Positions 53,271 to 62,714 are shown, counted from the stretch's first letter. The stretch: DNA of 64,000 nt from Paraburkholderia sp. BL9I2N2 (GCF_004339745.1 NZ_SMGP01000004.1:992001-1056000); one strand, 5' to 3'. Notes: generated by a model not told the origin, from the sequence alone. Made by a program: numbers and translations.

Positions 53271-54224
53271 ATGGGAAAGCGCTTCGACAGAACCAGGATG
53301 GCCAGTCTCGCTGGCGTATGGGTCGCGCTGGCGGTCAGCGGTTGTGCGAATCTGGGCCAGCAGGACGCGCAGACAGCCGCGGCGGCTGCGTCCAGCGTGC
53401 CGGCGCCAAGCGCGCCGGCAGCCGATGCGACGGCGGCCGCGCCGCCCGCGATCACCCCCGAGCAGAGCGCGCTGCTCAAGAAATCGCCGCCACTGGTGTA
53501 TCGCGTCAAACGTGGCGACACCTTGGCGCGCATCGCGCAGCATCATCATTGCAGCGTGAAGCAGTTGCAGACCTGGAATGGATTGAAGGCGTCCTCGCAC
53601 TTGAAGTCGGGACAGGTCTTGCACGTCGCGTCGCCGGAAACGGTGCGGGCGGTGAACGCGGCTAATGCGGCAGCGAAGGCCGCCGCGGCGTCCACGCCGG
53701 CGACTTCGGTTGCGGCGCAGCAGGCGGCGGCGCCGGCCTCCGCGTCGGGTCCAACGCAGTCAACGTCGCAGTCCGCTCAGGCCGTGCAGTCGCCGACGCT
53801 CAGTGCCGCTGAAGCACGCGAAGTCGCGCAGCAAACCGCGCGGCACGCGAACGGCGTATCACTAGCCTGGCCGGCGGGCGGGCGCGTGGTCGAAGGATTC
53901 CAGCCGGGCGAAACGCGCGGCATCGAAATCGGCGGCAAGCCTGGCGATCCGGTGCGGGCCGCGGCCGACGGCAAGGTGATGTACGCCGGCACGGGCCTGA
54001 ACAGCTACGGCAGCCTGATCATCGTCCAGCACAACAAGGACTTTCTGACCGCCTACTCGCACAACCGCAAGCTGCTGGTCAAAACCGGCGACATTGTCGT
54101 GCAAGGACAGCAGATCGCCGAGATGGGCGACGAAAACAATTCGCGCGTTTCCGTGGGCTTCGAATTGCGCCGCGACGGCAAGCCGATCGATCCCATGCCG
54201 TACCTGCCGCACGGACGCGGCTAG
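53271..54224 (+). CDS. NlpD-like LysM/degenerate M23 lipoprotein
   Basis: 317 residues from ATG 53271, with AGGAG 9 nt upstream. Lipobox AVSGC (Cys25), LysM (about 76-120, YRVKRGDTLARIAQ), an Ala/Ser-rich linker, and a C-terminal M23 (LytM) domain (about 200-312). The metal ligands are lost: the first His is replaced in RGIEIGG, and the HxH site reads VGFELR. It is therefore probably not a peptidase but an amidase activator for cell separation, as NlpD is. This may be a paralogue, since nlpD usually sits beside rpoS. Confidence 0.85.
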   Translation: MGKRFDRTRMASLAGVWVALAVSGCANLGQQDAQTAAAAASSVPAPSAPAADATAAAPPAITPEQSALLKKSPPLVYRVKRGDTLARIAQHHHCSVKQLQTWNGLKASSHLKSGQVLHVASPETVRAVNAANAAAKAAAASTPATSVAAQQAAAPASASGPTQSTSQSAQAVQSPTLSAAEAREVAQQTARHANGVSLAWPAGGRVVEGFQPGETRGIEIGGKPGDPVRAAADGKVMYAGTGLNSYGSLIIVQHNKDFLTAYSHNRKLLVKTGDIVVQGQQIAEMGDENNSRVSVGFELRRDGKPIDPMPYLPHGRG

Positions 54225-54234
54225 GCGCGCGACC

Positions 54235-55053
54235 TCAATCCAGCCACAGCAGCGCCGCGGCAACGATCGCTTCCGGCGCGTCTTCCTGCATCAGGTGGCC
54301 GGCTGTCGGCACCGCCTGAAAGCGCGCTTCCGGTATGGCCGCGGCCAGTTGACGGCCGCGCGCCAGCGGAATCCACTGGTCCTCTTCGCCCCACAGAATC
54401 TGCACCGGACAGCGTAGCTGCGGATAGCGCGCCTCGACCTCGTCGGTGTAGCGCTGATCCATTTGCGCGATCTGCCGGTAAAACGCGGCTTGACCCGTTG
54501 CGCCGAGCCAGGGCGTCACATAGGGCGCGAGTTCGTCATCCGGAATCTCGCGCGCGATCGCGCCGCGCACGTACGCCTTCACCACCGCCTCGTGGATGTA
54601 GGGCGGCAGTCCGGCAAACGCGTCACCGTGTTCGCGCACATGCCGCACGAACGGCGAACCCCACGGCGCGACCGCTACCGGATCGATCAGCGTGAGGCTG
54701 CGATAGTCGCAGCCGTCGATCAGATGGGCGCGCAATGAAGTCGCGCCGCCGAAATCGTGCGCGATGACATCCGGGCTTTCCAGTTGCCAATGCGCGAGCA
54801 ATTCCGCCAGCAAACCATTCTGCACGCCGAGCGAGACGTCCTGGCCGTCGCGCTGTTCGGATTGTCCATAGCCGAGCAGATCGTAGTAATAGACGGTGCG
54901 CGTCTGCGCGAGATGCGGAGCAATGCGGTGCCACACATACGAAGAAAAGGGCGTGCCGTGAACCAGCACCAGCGGCGGGCCATTGCCGCTCACGTTGAAG
55001 CGCACGGCTTGATCGCGGAAGGTATAGCTTTCGGGGAGCGGCCAGTTTTGCAT
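54235..55053 (-). CDS. Alpha/beta hydrolase with Asp nucleophile (haloalkane dehalogenase-like)
   Basis: 272 residues. LVHGTPFSSYVWH gives the oxyanion HG motif. The nucleophile elbow is IAHDFGGATS, with Asp where esterases have Ser, as in haloalkane dehalogenases and epoxide hydrolases. The acid residue lies in GEEDQWIP and the base His in TAGHLMQED. The Trp/Asn halide site cannot be judged confidently, so dehalogenase activity is a suggestion. Convergent with the NlpD-like gene at a 10-bp gap. Confidence 0.82.
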   Translation of the reverse strand: MQNWPLPESYTFRDQAVRFNVSGNGPPLVLVHGTPFSSYVWHRIAPHLAQTRTVYYYDLLGYGQSEQRDGQDVSLGVQNGLLAELLAHWQLESPDVIAHDFGGATSLRAHLIDGCDYRSLTLIDPVAVAPWGSPFVRHVREHGDAFAGLPPYIHEAVVKAYVRGAIAREIPDDELAPYVTPWLGATGQAAFYRQIAQMDQRYTDEVEARYPQLRCPVQILWGEEDQWIPLARGRQLAAAIPEARFQAVPTAGHLMQEDAPEAIVAAALLWLD

Positions 55054-55546
55054 AGCGATGAGCGTCGCAAGAAAGTCTGCTTACCTTAGCAGGGCTTCGT
55101 GAAGCATGCTGACCGGCTTTTCGTAGCCTGCATCAGGATGCCTCCCGCAGAAGCTCACCTTTGTTTTAGTCAGCAAAGCCAGGCAAATTCAACCTTGACT
55201 CGGTCGCGCACTCGTTTCAACGGCAAACGAATCCACCACACAACACACACTCTTACGAATCGTGCATAAATTGGCCTGAAATAAGGCCTCGTTGCGTTGG
55301 CCGCATTCAAAAAGCCTGGTAATCCGTCAACGCCGCCGCCGTGCCGCCGTCATGCAGACGAGTCCCGCTCGATCGAAACGCGCGCTTTTCAATGGTGAGG
55401 AAATTCGGGAGCCGAGGCCGCATGAACGCTGCGCGCCGCGCTCGCGACCATGCCGACAGCGAATCGCCAACCACGCGCAAACCACGCGCAAACCACGCGC
55501 GGCCCGAACCCGCACTACGCGAGCACACGAAGCCGCGCGCAACCGG
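55054..55546. other. 493-bp intergenic region with a tandem repeat
   Basis: Contains three tandem 11-bp copies of AACCACGCGC(A/G) at 55469-55501 and an AT-richer stretch near 55150-55290. Both flanking genes are on the minus strand, and the part near 55054-55150 should carry the hydrolase promoter. No gene is supported. Confidence 0.5.
55469..55501. repeat. Three tandem 11-bp repeats
   Basis: AACCACGCGCA at 55469 and 55480 and AACCACGCGCG at 55491. The 11-bp period is close to one helical turn. Possibly slippage, possibly protein-binding. Confidence 0.85.
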
Positions 55547-55945
55547 CTACTTCGATTCAATCCCGCGCAACAGCTGCGACACCTGGCCATGCTGATGCAG
55601 GATCGCCGGATCGGCCTGCAATAGCGGCAGATAGCGCGGCAGGAAGGCATTGTTCGGCTGGTCGGGCGAGAAGAGCCCGGTCACCGCTTCGGCCGCGGCG
55701 GTGCGGTCGGCGGCTTCGGCTTCCTTATCGTCGAGAATTTCGTCGACGTTCGCAATGATCGTCGAGAGCGGCGTGAGCCAGCGGAACCCCGAACCGTTGA
55801 TGAGCACCTGCAGGAAAGCCGCCGGCGTGACCGGGCCGAATTCCTTTTCGTACACGGCACGCTCGTGATCGAGGATGGCTTTGTGCAGCGCCAATAGCGG
55901 TCGGCGAATGTCCGAGAGGAATTGAGTGCATTGCGAGTCGTTCAT
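55547..55945 (-). CDS. Conserved-looking hypothetical protein
   Basis: 132 residues, predicted all-helical and soluble, acidic (ANVDEILDDKEAEAADRTAA). Segments LLALHKAILDHERAVYEKEFG and FRWLTPLSTIIANVDEIL have a coherent amphipathic pattern and normal codon use. No family recognised with certainty. Monocistronic. Confidence 0.65.
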   Translation of the reverse strand: MNDSQCTQFLSDIRRPLLALHKAILDHERAVYEKEFGPVTPAAFLQVLINGSGFRWLTPLSTIIANVDEILDDKEAEAADRTAAAEAVTGLFSPDQPNNAFLPRYLPLLQADPAILHQHGQVSQLLRGIESK

Positions 55946-56354
55946 GTGTGCTGCTCCTTCGGATAGTCAGTCAGACCGGATCCATGCTAACAAAATCGCC
56001 CGGCATTGATTCAACAAGATTCACTGATCGTATAAAGGCCGGCCGCTCGAACCGCCGCGCGGATAGTTTCCGCCGATTAAAAACACCTTTCAGCCACGCG
56101 ATCGGCGCCCGCTAGAATCTTCCAGCCGGCCGGCGGCATGCAGCTTCGAGGCGAACTTTTTAAAGGGCGTCTACAATTCGCCGATCAGTTTTGGCGCGTT
56201 CGCGCCCATGCATTCACCGCCGTTTTAAACGACTGGAAAGCCGCAGCGCGCATTAGTCCGGCTTATCGAATAAACGCGGCGAGTCTTTACGTTTCGGTTC
56301 GACGTCTCTGCCTAAACCACCTGATAAACAATAAACCCCACTCGGAGCCGCTCA
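55946..56354. other. 409-bp intergenic region before module B
   Basis: Upstream region of the iorAB-like operon, divergent from 55547-55945, so both promoters lie here. AT-richer than neighbours at about 56060-56345. No clear consensus elements and no gene. Confidence 0.45.
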
Positions 56355-56810
56355 ATGACAACGCTGAATATCAATGGCCAGACGCACACCGTCGACGCGC
56401 CGCCCGACATGCCCCTCCTGTGGGTCTTACGCGATGTGGTCGGTCTGACCGGCACGAAGTTCGGTTGCGGCATCGCGCAATGCGGAGCTTGCACGGTGCA
56501 CCTCGATGGCGTGGCGGTGCGCTCGTGCGTGTTGCCGGCGGCGGCTGTTGGCGACCGCAAGATCACCACGATCGAAGCGGTGGGCAGCACGCCGGCCGGT
56601 CAGAAAGTGCAGCAGGCCTGGCGTCAACTGGACGTGGTGCAATGCGGCTACTGTCAGTCGGGGCAGGTGATGTCGGCGGCTTCGCTGCTGGCAAGCAACC
56701 CCAATCCTACCGATGCGGACATCGACGCCGCCATGGCCGGCAATATCTGCCGCTGTGGGACCTATAACCGCATCCGCGCGGCGATCAAGCACGCCGCTAA
56801 GGGGGCATGA
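56355..56810 (+). CDS. IorA-like [2Fe-2S] subunit (module B)
   Basis: 151 residues, the compact two-cluster Fe-S subunit of molybdenum hydroxylases (isoquinoline 1-oxidoreductase alpha/aldehyde oxidase type). Cluster I ligands GCGIAQCGACTVHLDG with a later SC; cluster II CGYCQSGQ and CRCGTY. No export signal: it would be carried by the Tat-signal-bearing large subunit encoded next. Confidence 0.93.
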   Translation: MTTLNINGQTHTVDAPPDMPLLWVLRDVVGLTGTKFGCGIAQCGACTVHLDGVAVRSCVLPAAAVGDRKITTIEAVGSTPAGQKVQQAWRQLDVVQCGYCQSGQVMSAASLLASNPNPTDADIDAAMAGNICRCGTYNRIRAAIKHAAKGA

Positions 56811-56811
56811 C

Positions 56812-59043
56812 ATGTCCCAGGGATTGCTCGATGCACAGAGCGGCGCGCGTGCCGCACGTGGCTTTTCACGACGCGCCTTTCTGAAATTTGGCGTGACGGT
56901 AGGCGCGGCGGCAGGCGGTGGACTGTTGCTCGGCTTCAGCATGCCGGCCGCGAGCCAGGATCAGAAGGCCGGCAAATCGGTGATCGGCGGCGACGGTGTC
57001 GAAACGCCGCAAAGCGGCGTGTTCGCACCGAACGCCTTTATCCAGATCGATACCGCGGGCAAGGTCACGCTCGTGATTCCGAAGGTCGAGATGGGCCAGG
57101 GCGTCTACACGTCGATTCCGATGCTGATCGCCGAAGAACTCGAAGTGCCGCTCGACGCGGTCACCATCGATCACGCGCCGCCGAATGAAAAGCTCTTCAT
57201 GGACCCGCTGCTCGGCGGGCAGCTCACGGGCGGCTCGACCTCGATCCGTTATGCGTGGGAGCCGATGCGCAAAGCGGGCGCCACCGCGCGCACCATGCTG
57301 ATCAGCGCGGCCGCGCAGCAATGGCAGGTCGATCCGGCAAGCTGCCATGCGCAGGGTGGGCAGGTGATCCACGAGGCCAGCAAGCGCAGTGTCGGCTATG
57401 GTCAACTGGTGACCGTGGCCGCCGGTCTGCCGGCGCCGCAAGACGTCAAGCTCAAGGACCCGAAGGACTTCAAGCTGATCGGCACGGCGGTCAAGCGCCT
57501 CGATTCGCCGGAGAAAGTGGACGGCACCGCGATGTTCGGCCTCGATGTACGCGTGCCCGACATGGTCTACGCGGCGATTGCGAACTGCCCGGTATTCGGC
57601 GGCACGCTCGCCAGCGTCGACGACACCAATGCAAAAAAAATCCCCGGCGTGCGCCAGGTCATCAAGATCGACAACGCGGTCGCGGTGATCGGCGACCACA
57701 CGTGGGCCGCCAAGCGCGGCGTGCAGGCGCTCGTCATCAAGTGGAACGAGGGTGCCGGCGCGAATCTGTCGATGAAGCAGATCGTCGACGATCTCGCCAA
57801 CGCCTCGCAACGCAACGGCGCGGTGGCGCGCAAGGACGGCGACGTCGGCAATGCTTTCTCCAGTGCGAAGACGCGCGTCGACGCCGTGTATCAGCAGCCG
57901 TTTCTTGCGCACGCCACCATGGAGCCGATCAACTGCACGGTGCACGTGCGCCCCGACGGTTGCGATGTCTGGCTCGGCTCGCAGGTACCGACGCGCGTGG
58001 TGGATGCCGCCGCGGCGGTCACGGGCTTGCCCGCCGACAAGATCGTCGTGCACAACCATCTGATAGGCGGCGGCTTTGGGCGGCGGCTCGAGTTCGACAT
58101 GGTCACGCAAGCCGTGAAGGTCGCCAAACAAGTCTCGACGCCGGTGAAGGTGGTCTGGACGCGCGAAGAAGACATTCAGCACGACATGTACCGCCCGTAT
58201 TACTACGACAAGATTTCGGCCGGGCTCGACGCGAATGGCAAACCGGTCGCGTGGCAGCATCGGATCGTCGGTTCGTCGATATTGGCGCGTTTTGCACCGC
58301 CCGCCTTCAAGAACGGTATCGATCCGGATGCGGTCGAAGTCGCTTCGGATCTGCCATACGACTTGCCCAACCAGTTGATCGACTACGTTCGCGAGGAGCC
58401 GCACGCGGTGCCCACCGCATTCTGGCGCGGCGTGGGACCGACGCGCGGCACCTTCGTGGTGGAGAGTTTCATCGACGAACTCGCGGCGCAGGCCAAAGTC
58501 GATCCCGTCAAATACCGTCAGGATCTGCTCGGTAAGACACCGCGTGCGCTGAACGTGCTCAACGTCGCCACGCAGGCGGCGAACTGGGGCAGCGCGCTGC
58601 CGAAGGGACAAGGGCGCGGCGTGTCGGTCATGCATGCGTTCGGCAGCTTCTTTGCGATCGTCGTCGACGTCGCGGTGGATCAGGGCGAGGTGGCGGTCAA
58701 ACACGTGGTGTGCGCGGTCGATTGCGGCATGGTGGTCAATCCGAACACGATCGAAGCGCAGGTGCAGGGCGGCATCATCTTCGGCATCACGGCGGCGCTC
58801 TACAGCGAGATCACGATCAAGGACGGCCGCGTCGAGCAGAACAACTTCACCGATTACCGGATGCTGCGCATCGATCAGACGCCGCCGATCGAGGTGCATA
58901 TCGTGAAGAGCAGCGAGGCGCCCGGCGGCATCGGCGAACCCGGCACGGCGGCGCTCGCGCCCGCGCTGACCAATGCGATTTTTGCGGCCACCGGCAAGCG
59001 GCTGCGGCAATTGCCGGTTGGCAGCCAACTGCAAACCGCCTGA
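56812..59043 (+). CDS. IorB-like Mo-binding subunit, Tat-exported (module B)
   Basis: 743 residues from ATG 56812. Tat signal SRRAFLKFGVTVGAAAG, then the Mo-hydroxylase large subunit with the duplicated N-domain typical of IorB. Motifs GGGFGRRLEFDMV, YRPYYYDK, and the catalytic-Glu region GGIGEPGTAALAPALTNAI are intact. Catalyses hydroxylation or aldehyde oxidation of an unknown N-heterocycle or aldehyde. Contrast the truncated homologue at 48.9 kb. Confidence 0.9.
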   Translation: MSQGLLDAQSGARAARGFSRRAFLKFGVTVGAAAGGGLLLGFSMPAASQDQKAGKSVIGGDGVETPQSGVFAPNAFIQIDTAGKVTLVIPKVEMGQGVYTSIPMLIAEELEVPLDAVTIDHAPPNEKLFMDPLLGGQLTGGSTSIRYAWEPMRKAGATARTMLISAAAQQWQVDPASCHAQGGQVIHEASKRSVGYGQLVTVAAGLPAPQDVKLKDPKDFKLIGTAVKRLDSPEKVDGTAMFGLDVRVPDMVYAAIANCPVFGGTLASVDDTNAKKIPGVRQVIKIDNAVAVIGDHTWAAKRGVQALVIKWNEGAGANLSMKQIVDDLANASQRNGAVARKDGDVGNAFSSAKTRVDAVYQQPFLAHATMEPINCTVHVRPDGCDVWLGSQVPTRVVDAAAAVTGLPADKIVVHNHLIGGGFGRRLEFDMVTQAVKVAKQVSTPVKVVWTREEDIQHDMYRPYYYDKISAGLDANGKPVAWQHRIVGSSILARFAPPAFKNGIDPDAVEVASDLPYDLPNQLIDYVREEPHAVPTAFWRGVGPTRGTFVVESFIDELAAQAKVDPVKYRQDLLGKTPRALNVLNVATQAANWGSALPKGQGRGVSVMHAFGSFFAIVVDVAVDQGEVAVKHVVCAVDCGMVVNPNTIEAQVQGGIIFGITAALYSEITIKDGRVEQNNFTDYRMLRIDQTPPIEVHIVKSSEAPGGIGEPGTAALAPALTNAIFAATGKRLRQLPVGSQLQTA

Positions 59044-59055
59044 TCGGAGCCCGAC

Positions 59056-60336
59056 ATGAAAAACACTCTGAAGGGTTTCGGTGCGGCGTTGTGCGTGACG
59101 CTGCCGTTCCTCGCGCAGACGCCGGCGCTGGCAGCGGATCAGGCGTTGGTCCAACGCGGCGCTTATCTGGCGAAGGTCGGCGACTGCGTCGCCTGTCACA
59201 CGGCACCGAAGGGCAAGCCGTTCGCGGGCGGCCTGCCGATGACCACTCCGATGGGCCAGATCTACACCACCAACATCACGCCCGACCAGCAGACCGGCAT
59301 CGGCAGCTATACAGAAGAGGACTTCGCGCGGGCGATGCGCGAAGGCGTCGCCAAAGACGGCCACAACCTCTATCCGGCGATGCCGTATCCGTCGTACGCC
59401 AAGGTCAACGACGACGACATGAAAGCGCTGTACGCGTATTTCATGAGCGGCGTGGCGCCGGTGCAGCAGGCGAATCGCGAGCCCGACATCAAGTGGCCGA
59501 TGAACATGCGCTGGCCGTTGAAGTTCTGGAACATGGTCTTCCTGGAGAAAGGCGTCTATCAGGACAAGCCGGGCAAGGATGTAGCCTGGAATCGCGGCGC
59601 GTATCTGATTCAGGGGCTCGGGCACTGCGGTTCGTGCCACACGCCGCGCGGCATCGCGTTCCAGGAGAAGGCGCTCGATGAAAGCGGCAGCGCGTTCCTC
59701 ACCGGCGGCCTGCTCGACGGCTGGTTCGCGGCGAATCTCACCGGCGAGCAGAACGTTGGTCTCGGCCGCTGGAACGATCAGGACCTGCAGGCGTTTCTGA
59801 AGACCGGCGCGAATCGCCATGCCTCGGCGTTCGGTTCGATGACCAGCGTGATCAACAACAGCACGCAGGGCATGAACGATACGGACATTGCCGCCATGTC
59901 GACGTATCTGAAGTCGCTGCCGCCGGCGGGCGGCAGCGGTGCGCCGCCGTATAAGTACGACCCGCAGGCGACGAAGGTGTCGCTGAACCGTCCCGCGAAC
60001 GATGCCGGCGCGCGGGTCTATACGGCGTATTGCATGCACTGCCACGGTGTCGATGGCCGCGGCTTCGCACCGATGCTGGCGCCCTTGTCCGGCAATCCGA
60101 ACGTGCTGGAGAAGGATCCGTCGTCGCTGATCAACGTGACGCTGAACGGCACCGAGGACCTGGTGATCGGCGGCATTCCCGCGCCGTATCCGATGCCGAA
60201 GTACGCGCCGGTGCTCAACGACCAGCAGATCGCCGATGTGCTGACCTTCGTGCGAGCCGGGTGGAACAACGGCGCGCCGGCGGTGACTGCGGACGACGTG
60301 GCGAAGTTGCGCAAGTCGACACACGCGGCTCGCTAG
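59056..60336 (+). CDS. Trihaem cytochrome c subunit (module B)
   Basis: 426 residues with a signal peptide (cleavage near ALAADQ). Haem sites CVACH, CGSCH and CMHCH, with PMNMRWPLKFWNMVFL as in aldehyde/alcohol dehydrogenase cytochromes. It is a clear paralogue of the module A cytochrome (50281). Electron acceptor for IorAB, delivering to a terminal oxidase or ubiquinone. Ends at a strong bidirectional terminator. Confidence 0.92.
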   Translation: MKNTLKGFGAALCVTLPFLAQTPALAADQALVQRGAYLAKVGDCVACHTAPKGKPFAGGLPMTTPMGQIYTTNITPDQQTGIGSYTEEDFARAMREGVAKDGHNLYPAMPYPSYAKVNDDDMKALYAYFMSGVAPVQQANREPDIKWPMNMRWPLKFWNMVFLEKGVYQDKPGKDVAWNRGAYLIQGLGHCGSCHTPRGIAFQEKALDESGSAFLTGGLLDGWFAANLTGEQNVGLGRWNDQDLQAFLKTGANRHASAFGSMTSVINNSTQGMNDTDIAAMSTYLKSLPPAGGSGAPPYKYDPQATKVSLNRPANDAGARVYTAYCMHCHGVDGRGFAPMLAPLSGNPNVLEKDPSSLINVTLNGTEDLVIGGIPAPYPMPKYAPVLNDQQIADVLTFVRAGWNNGAPAVTADDVAKLRKSTHAAR

Positions 60337-60357
60337 TCCTCTCACGGCAGTAATAAA

Positions 60358-60390
60358 AAAGCGGCAACCGTTCTGCACGGTTGCCGCTTT
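60358..60390. terminator. Bidirectional terminator between module B and ABC operon
   Basis: GCGGCAACCGT (60361-60371) pairs with ACGGTTGCCGC (60377-60387) across a 5-nt loop, flanked by A-run (60355-60360) and TTT, serving both convergent transcripts. Confidence 0.9.
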
Positions 60391-60415
60391 ATTTATTCAC
60401 ACGCTGCAGCCAATT

Positions 60416-61072
60416 TCAACGATGCTGGCCCACCTTCTGTCGTTTCTCCAGCACCCGCGCGTACCACGTCAGCGGGAAGCACATCGCGAAGTAGATCATC
60501 GCGACCATGCCGTAGATCGGGAACGGGCGGAACGCGGCGTTGGTGATCATGGTGCCGGTCTTGGTCAATTCGGTGAAGCCGATGATCGACGCGAGCGCCG
60601 TGCTTTTCACCACTTGCACGAGAAAGCCGACCGTCGGCGCCACCGCGATTTTCCGCGCCTGCGGCCACACGATATAGCGCAACTGCTGGGCGAACGTCAT
60701 ACCGAGACTCGCGCCCGCTGCCCACTGACCACGCGGCACGGCTTCCACACAGCCGCGCCAGATATCGACCAGATAGGCGCTCGTATAAAGCGTCAAAGTG
60801 ACGGTGGCCGCGACCCACGGCGACACGTCGACACCGAGCAGCGGCAAGCCGAAAAACGCCAGAAAGAGCTGCATCAGGAGCGGCGTGCCCTGAAACACTT
60901 CCACATACACCACGACGATGCGCCGCAGCCAGGCGATCGGCGACACGCGCATCGCGAGCAGAATGAGGCCGACAATACCGCCGCCGACAAACGCGATCAA
61001 CGACAGCAGCACCGTCCAGCGGGCGGCGAGCAACAGATTGCGGGCAATGTCCCACAGCGTGAATTCGACCAT
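60416..61072 (-). CDS. Polar amino acid-type ABC permease (second)
   Basis: 218 residues from ATG 61072; an upstream ATG at 61111 lies inside the preceding gene. Five membrane spans with the HisM/GlnP EAA-type loop (YIVWPQARKIAVAPTVGFL). Two bases after the preceding permease gene. Forms a heterodimer with it. Confidence 0.9.
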   Translation of the reverse strand: MVEFTLWDIARNLLLAARWTVLLSLIAFVGGGIVGLILLAMRVSPIAWLRRIVVVYVEVFQGTPLLMQLFLAFFGLPLLGVDVSPWVAATVTLTLYTSAYLVDIWRGCVEAVPRGQWAAGASLGMTFAQQLRYIVWPQARKIAVAPTVGFLVQVVKSTALASIIGFTELTKTGTMITNAAFRPFPIYGMVAMIYFAMCFPLTWYARVLEKRQKVGQHR

Positions 61073-61074
61073 GA

Positions 61075-61821
61075 TCAACGCTCCGTGGGCAGGGTGCGGG
61101 CGCCGCGCCACATCAGGCGGTTGCGCCAGTTACGCGGCGCGCTCTCGTTGCCGCGCGCCGCACGGCCCGCGAACAGTCCACGACCGAGCCGGTTGAGGAT
61201 TTGCCGCAACACGATCGACAGCACCAGATACGTCGCGGTGATGATCAGGTAGCTCTCGAACGAGCGGAAGTTGCGCGACTGGATGAAGTTGGCCGCGTAC
61301 GTGAGATCGGGCACGGAGATCTGCGAGACCACCGCCGAGCCGAGCATCACGATCAGCACCTGGCTCAGCAGCGCGGGAAACACGTTGGCGATGGCCTGCG
61401 GCAGCACGATGAAGCGAAACACTTGCCGCCCATGCAGACCGAGAGCCTGCGCCGCCTGCACCTGGCCGCGCGAAATCGAGTCGATGCCGGCGCGCACGAT
61501 CTCGATGGCATAAGCGCCGAGATTGACGGTCATGGCGAGAATCGCGGCCTGCACTTCATCGATATGAATGCCGAGACTCGGCAAACCGAAGAATACGAAG
61601 AACAACTGCACGATGAACGGCGTGTTGCGGATCAACTCCACGTAACTCGCCACGACCCAGCGCGCCCATTTCGGCCCGGCCACCGCCACGCTCGCACCGG
61701 CAATGCCGACGATCCCGCCGAGCACGGTGGAGACGGCCGTCAGCCCCAAGGTCACGGCGACGCCGCGCGCGAGCATCCCCGCATAGAGGCCGAAGCCGCT
61801 GAAATCGAACGCATAGGTCAT
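61075..61821 (-). CDS. Polar amino acid-type ABC permease (first)
   Basis: 248 residues, HisMQ family: VELIRNTPFIVQLFFVFFGL and the EAA loop QALGLHGRQVFRFIVLPQAI. A long basic C-terminal tail (RGNESAPRNWRNRLMWRGAR) is unusual. Located 68 bp downstream of the binding-protein gene. Confidence 0.92.
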   Translation of the reverse strand: MTYAFDFSGFGLYAGMLARGVAVTLGLTAVSTVLGGIVGIAGASVAVAGPKWARWVVASYVELIRNTPFIVQLFFVFFGLPSLGIHIDEVQAAILAMTVNLGAYAIEIVRAGIDSISRGQVQAAQALGLHGRQVFRFIVLPQAIANVFPALLSQVLIVMLGSAVVSQISVPDLTYAANFIQSRNFRSFESYLIITATYLVLSIVLRQILNRLGRGLFAGRAARGNESAPRNWRNRLMWRGARTLPTER

Positions 61822-61889
61822 GGCATGGCGCTCATCGTGAGGTCAAACTCCGGCGCGGACCACGCTTCGTGGTCCGCGCAAAAAAAGGT

Positions 61890-62714
61890 TCAGAGGTCGG
61901 CCGGCAGCGGCGCGCGCAGCCACTTCTGCGAAATCGCGTTCATGGTGCCGTCCTTGCGGGCCTTGGCAATCGTTTCGTCGACTTTCTGCTTCAGACGCGG
62001 CTCGTTCTTGTTCAAACCGACGTGATCCGGCGAGCTGAACAGCGAGAACTTCTGCTCGGGATCGTTGGCGGGATGACGCGCGAGAATCGTGGCGCCGACG
62101 TCGTTGCCGACTACCATCAACTGTACCTGACCAGAAAGAAACGCCGAAATTACGCCGTTAGGATCGTCGAAGCGTTTGATGTTCGCCGTGGGCGGCGCGA
62201 TCTTGGTCACGCTCAGGTCTTCCAGCGTGCCGCGCGCGACCGAAATCGACTTGCCGGCGAGGTCGGCGGCGCTCTTCACGGGCAGCGCTTTCGGGCCGAA
62301 CACGGCGAGGTAGTACGGCGCGTACGGTTGCGAGAAGTCGATCACTTTTTCGCGCTCCGGCGTCTGGCCGACCGACAGCAGCATGTCCGCCTTGTGGTCG
62401 GCGAGGTAGGCCATGCGGTTGTCGCCCGTCACCTGCACGAGTTCGACCTTGGCGTTGAGCGCCTTGCCGATCAGGTTCGCGACGTCGATGTCGTAGCCCA
62501 TCGGCTTCATATCCGGGCCGATCGAGCCGAACGGCGGGTAGTCCTCGAACACGCCGATGCGCACCGTACCCGACTTGGCGATGTTGTCGAGCGCGTCCGC
62601 ATGCGCGGCCGACGGCAACGCGCACAGTGCGCCGAGGGCGGTGAAGGCGAGCGTCGCGGCGAGCGTGGCGAACACGCGGCGGGTGCGGGTTGGGGCAGCG
62701 GGGCGGTGGTTCAT
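61890..62714 (-). CDS. ABC substrate-binding protein, amino acid type (SBP_bac_3)
   Basis: 274 residues, signal peptide to about SAAHADA. Family motifs: RIGVFEDYPPFGSIGPDMKP, GYDIDVANLIGKALN, TPEREKVIDFSQPY, typical of HisJ/GlnH-type periplasmic proteins. Ligand probably a polar amino acid, opine or dicarboxylate; residues do not decide it. Confidence 0.93.
   Translation of the reverse strand: MNHRPAAPTRTRRVFATLAATLAFTALGALCALPSAAHADALDNIAKSGTVRIGVFEDYPPFGSIGPDMKPMGYDIDVANLIGKALNAKVELVQVTGDNRMAYLADHKADMLLSVGQTPEREKVIDFSQPYAPYYLAVFGPKALPVKSAADLAGKSISVARGTLEDLSVTKIAPPTANIKRFDDPNGVISAFLSGQVQLMVVGNDVGATILARHPANDPEQKFSLFSSPDHVGLNKNEPRLKQKVDETIAKARKDGTMNAISQKWLRAPLPADL

Noticed and set aside
56866..60378. 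Long minus-strand open frame (about 1170 codons) opposite iorB and cytochrome c
   Set aside because: Antisense shadow of genes with intact Fe-S, Mo and haem motifs; Arg/His-rich nonsense composition.
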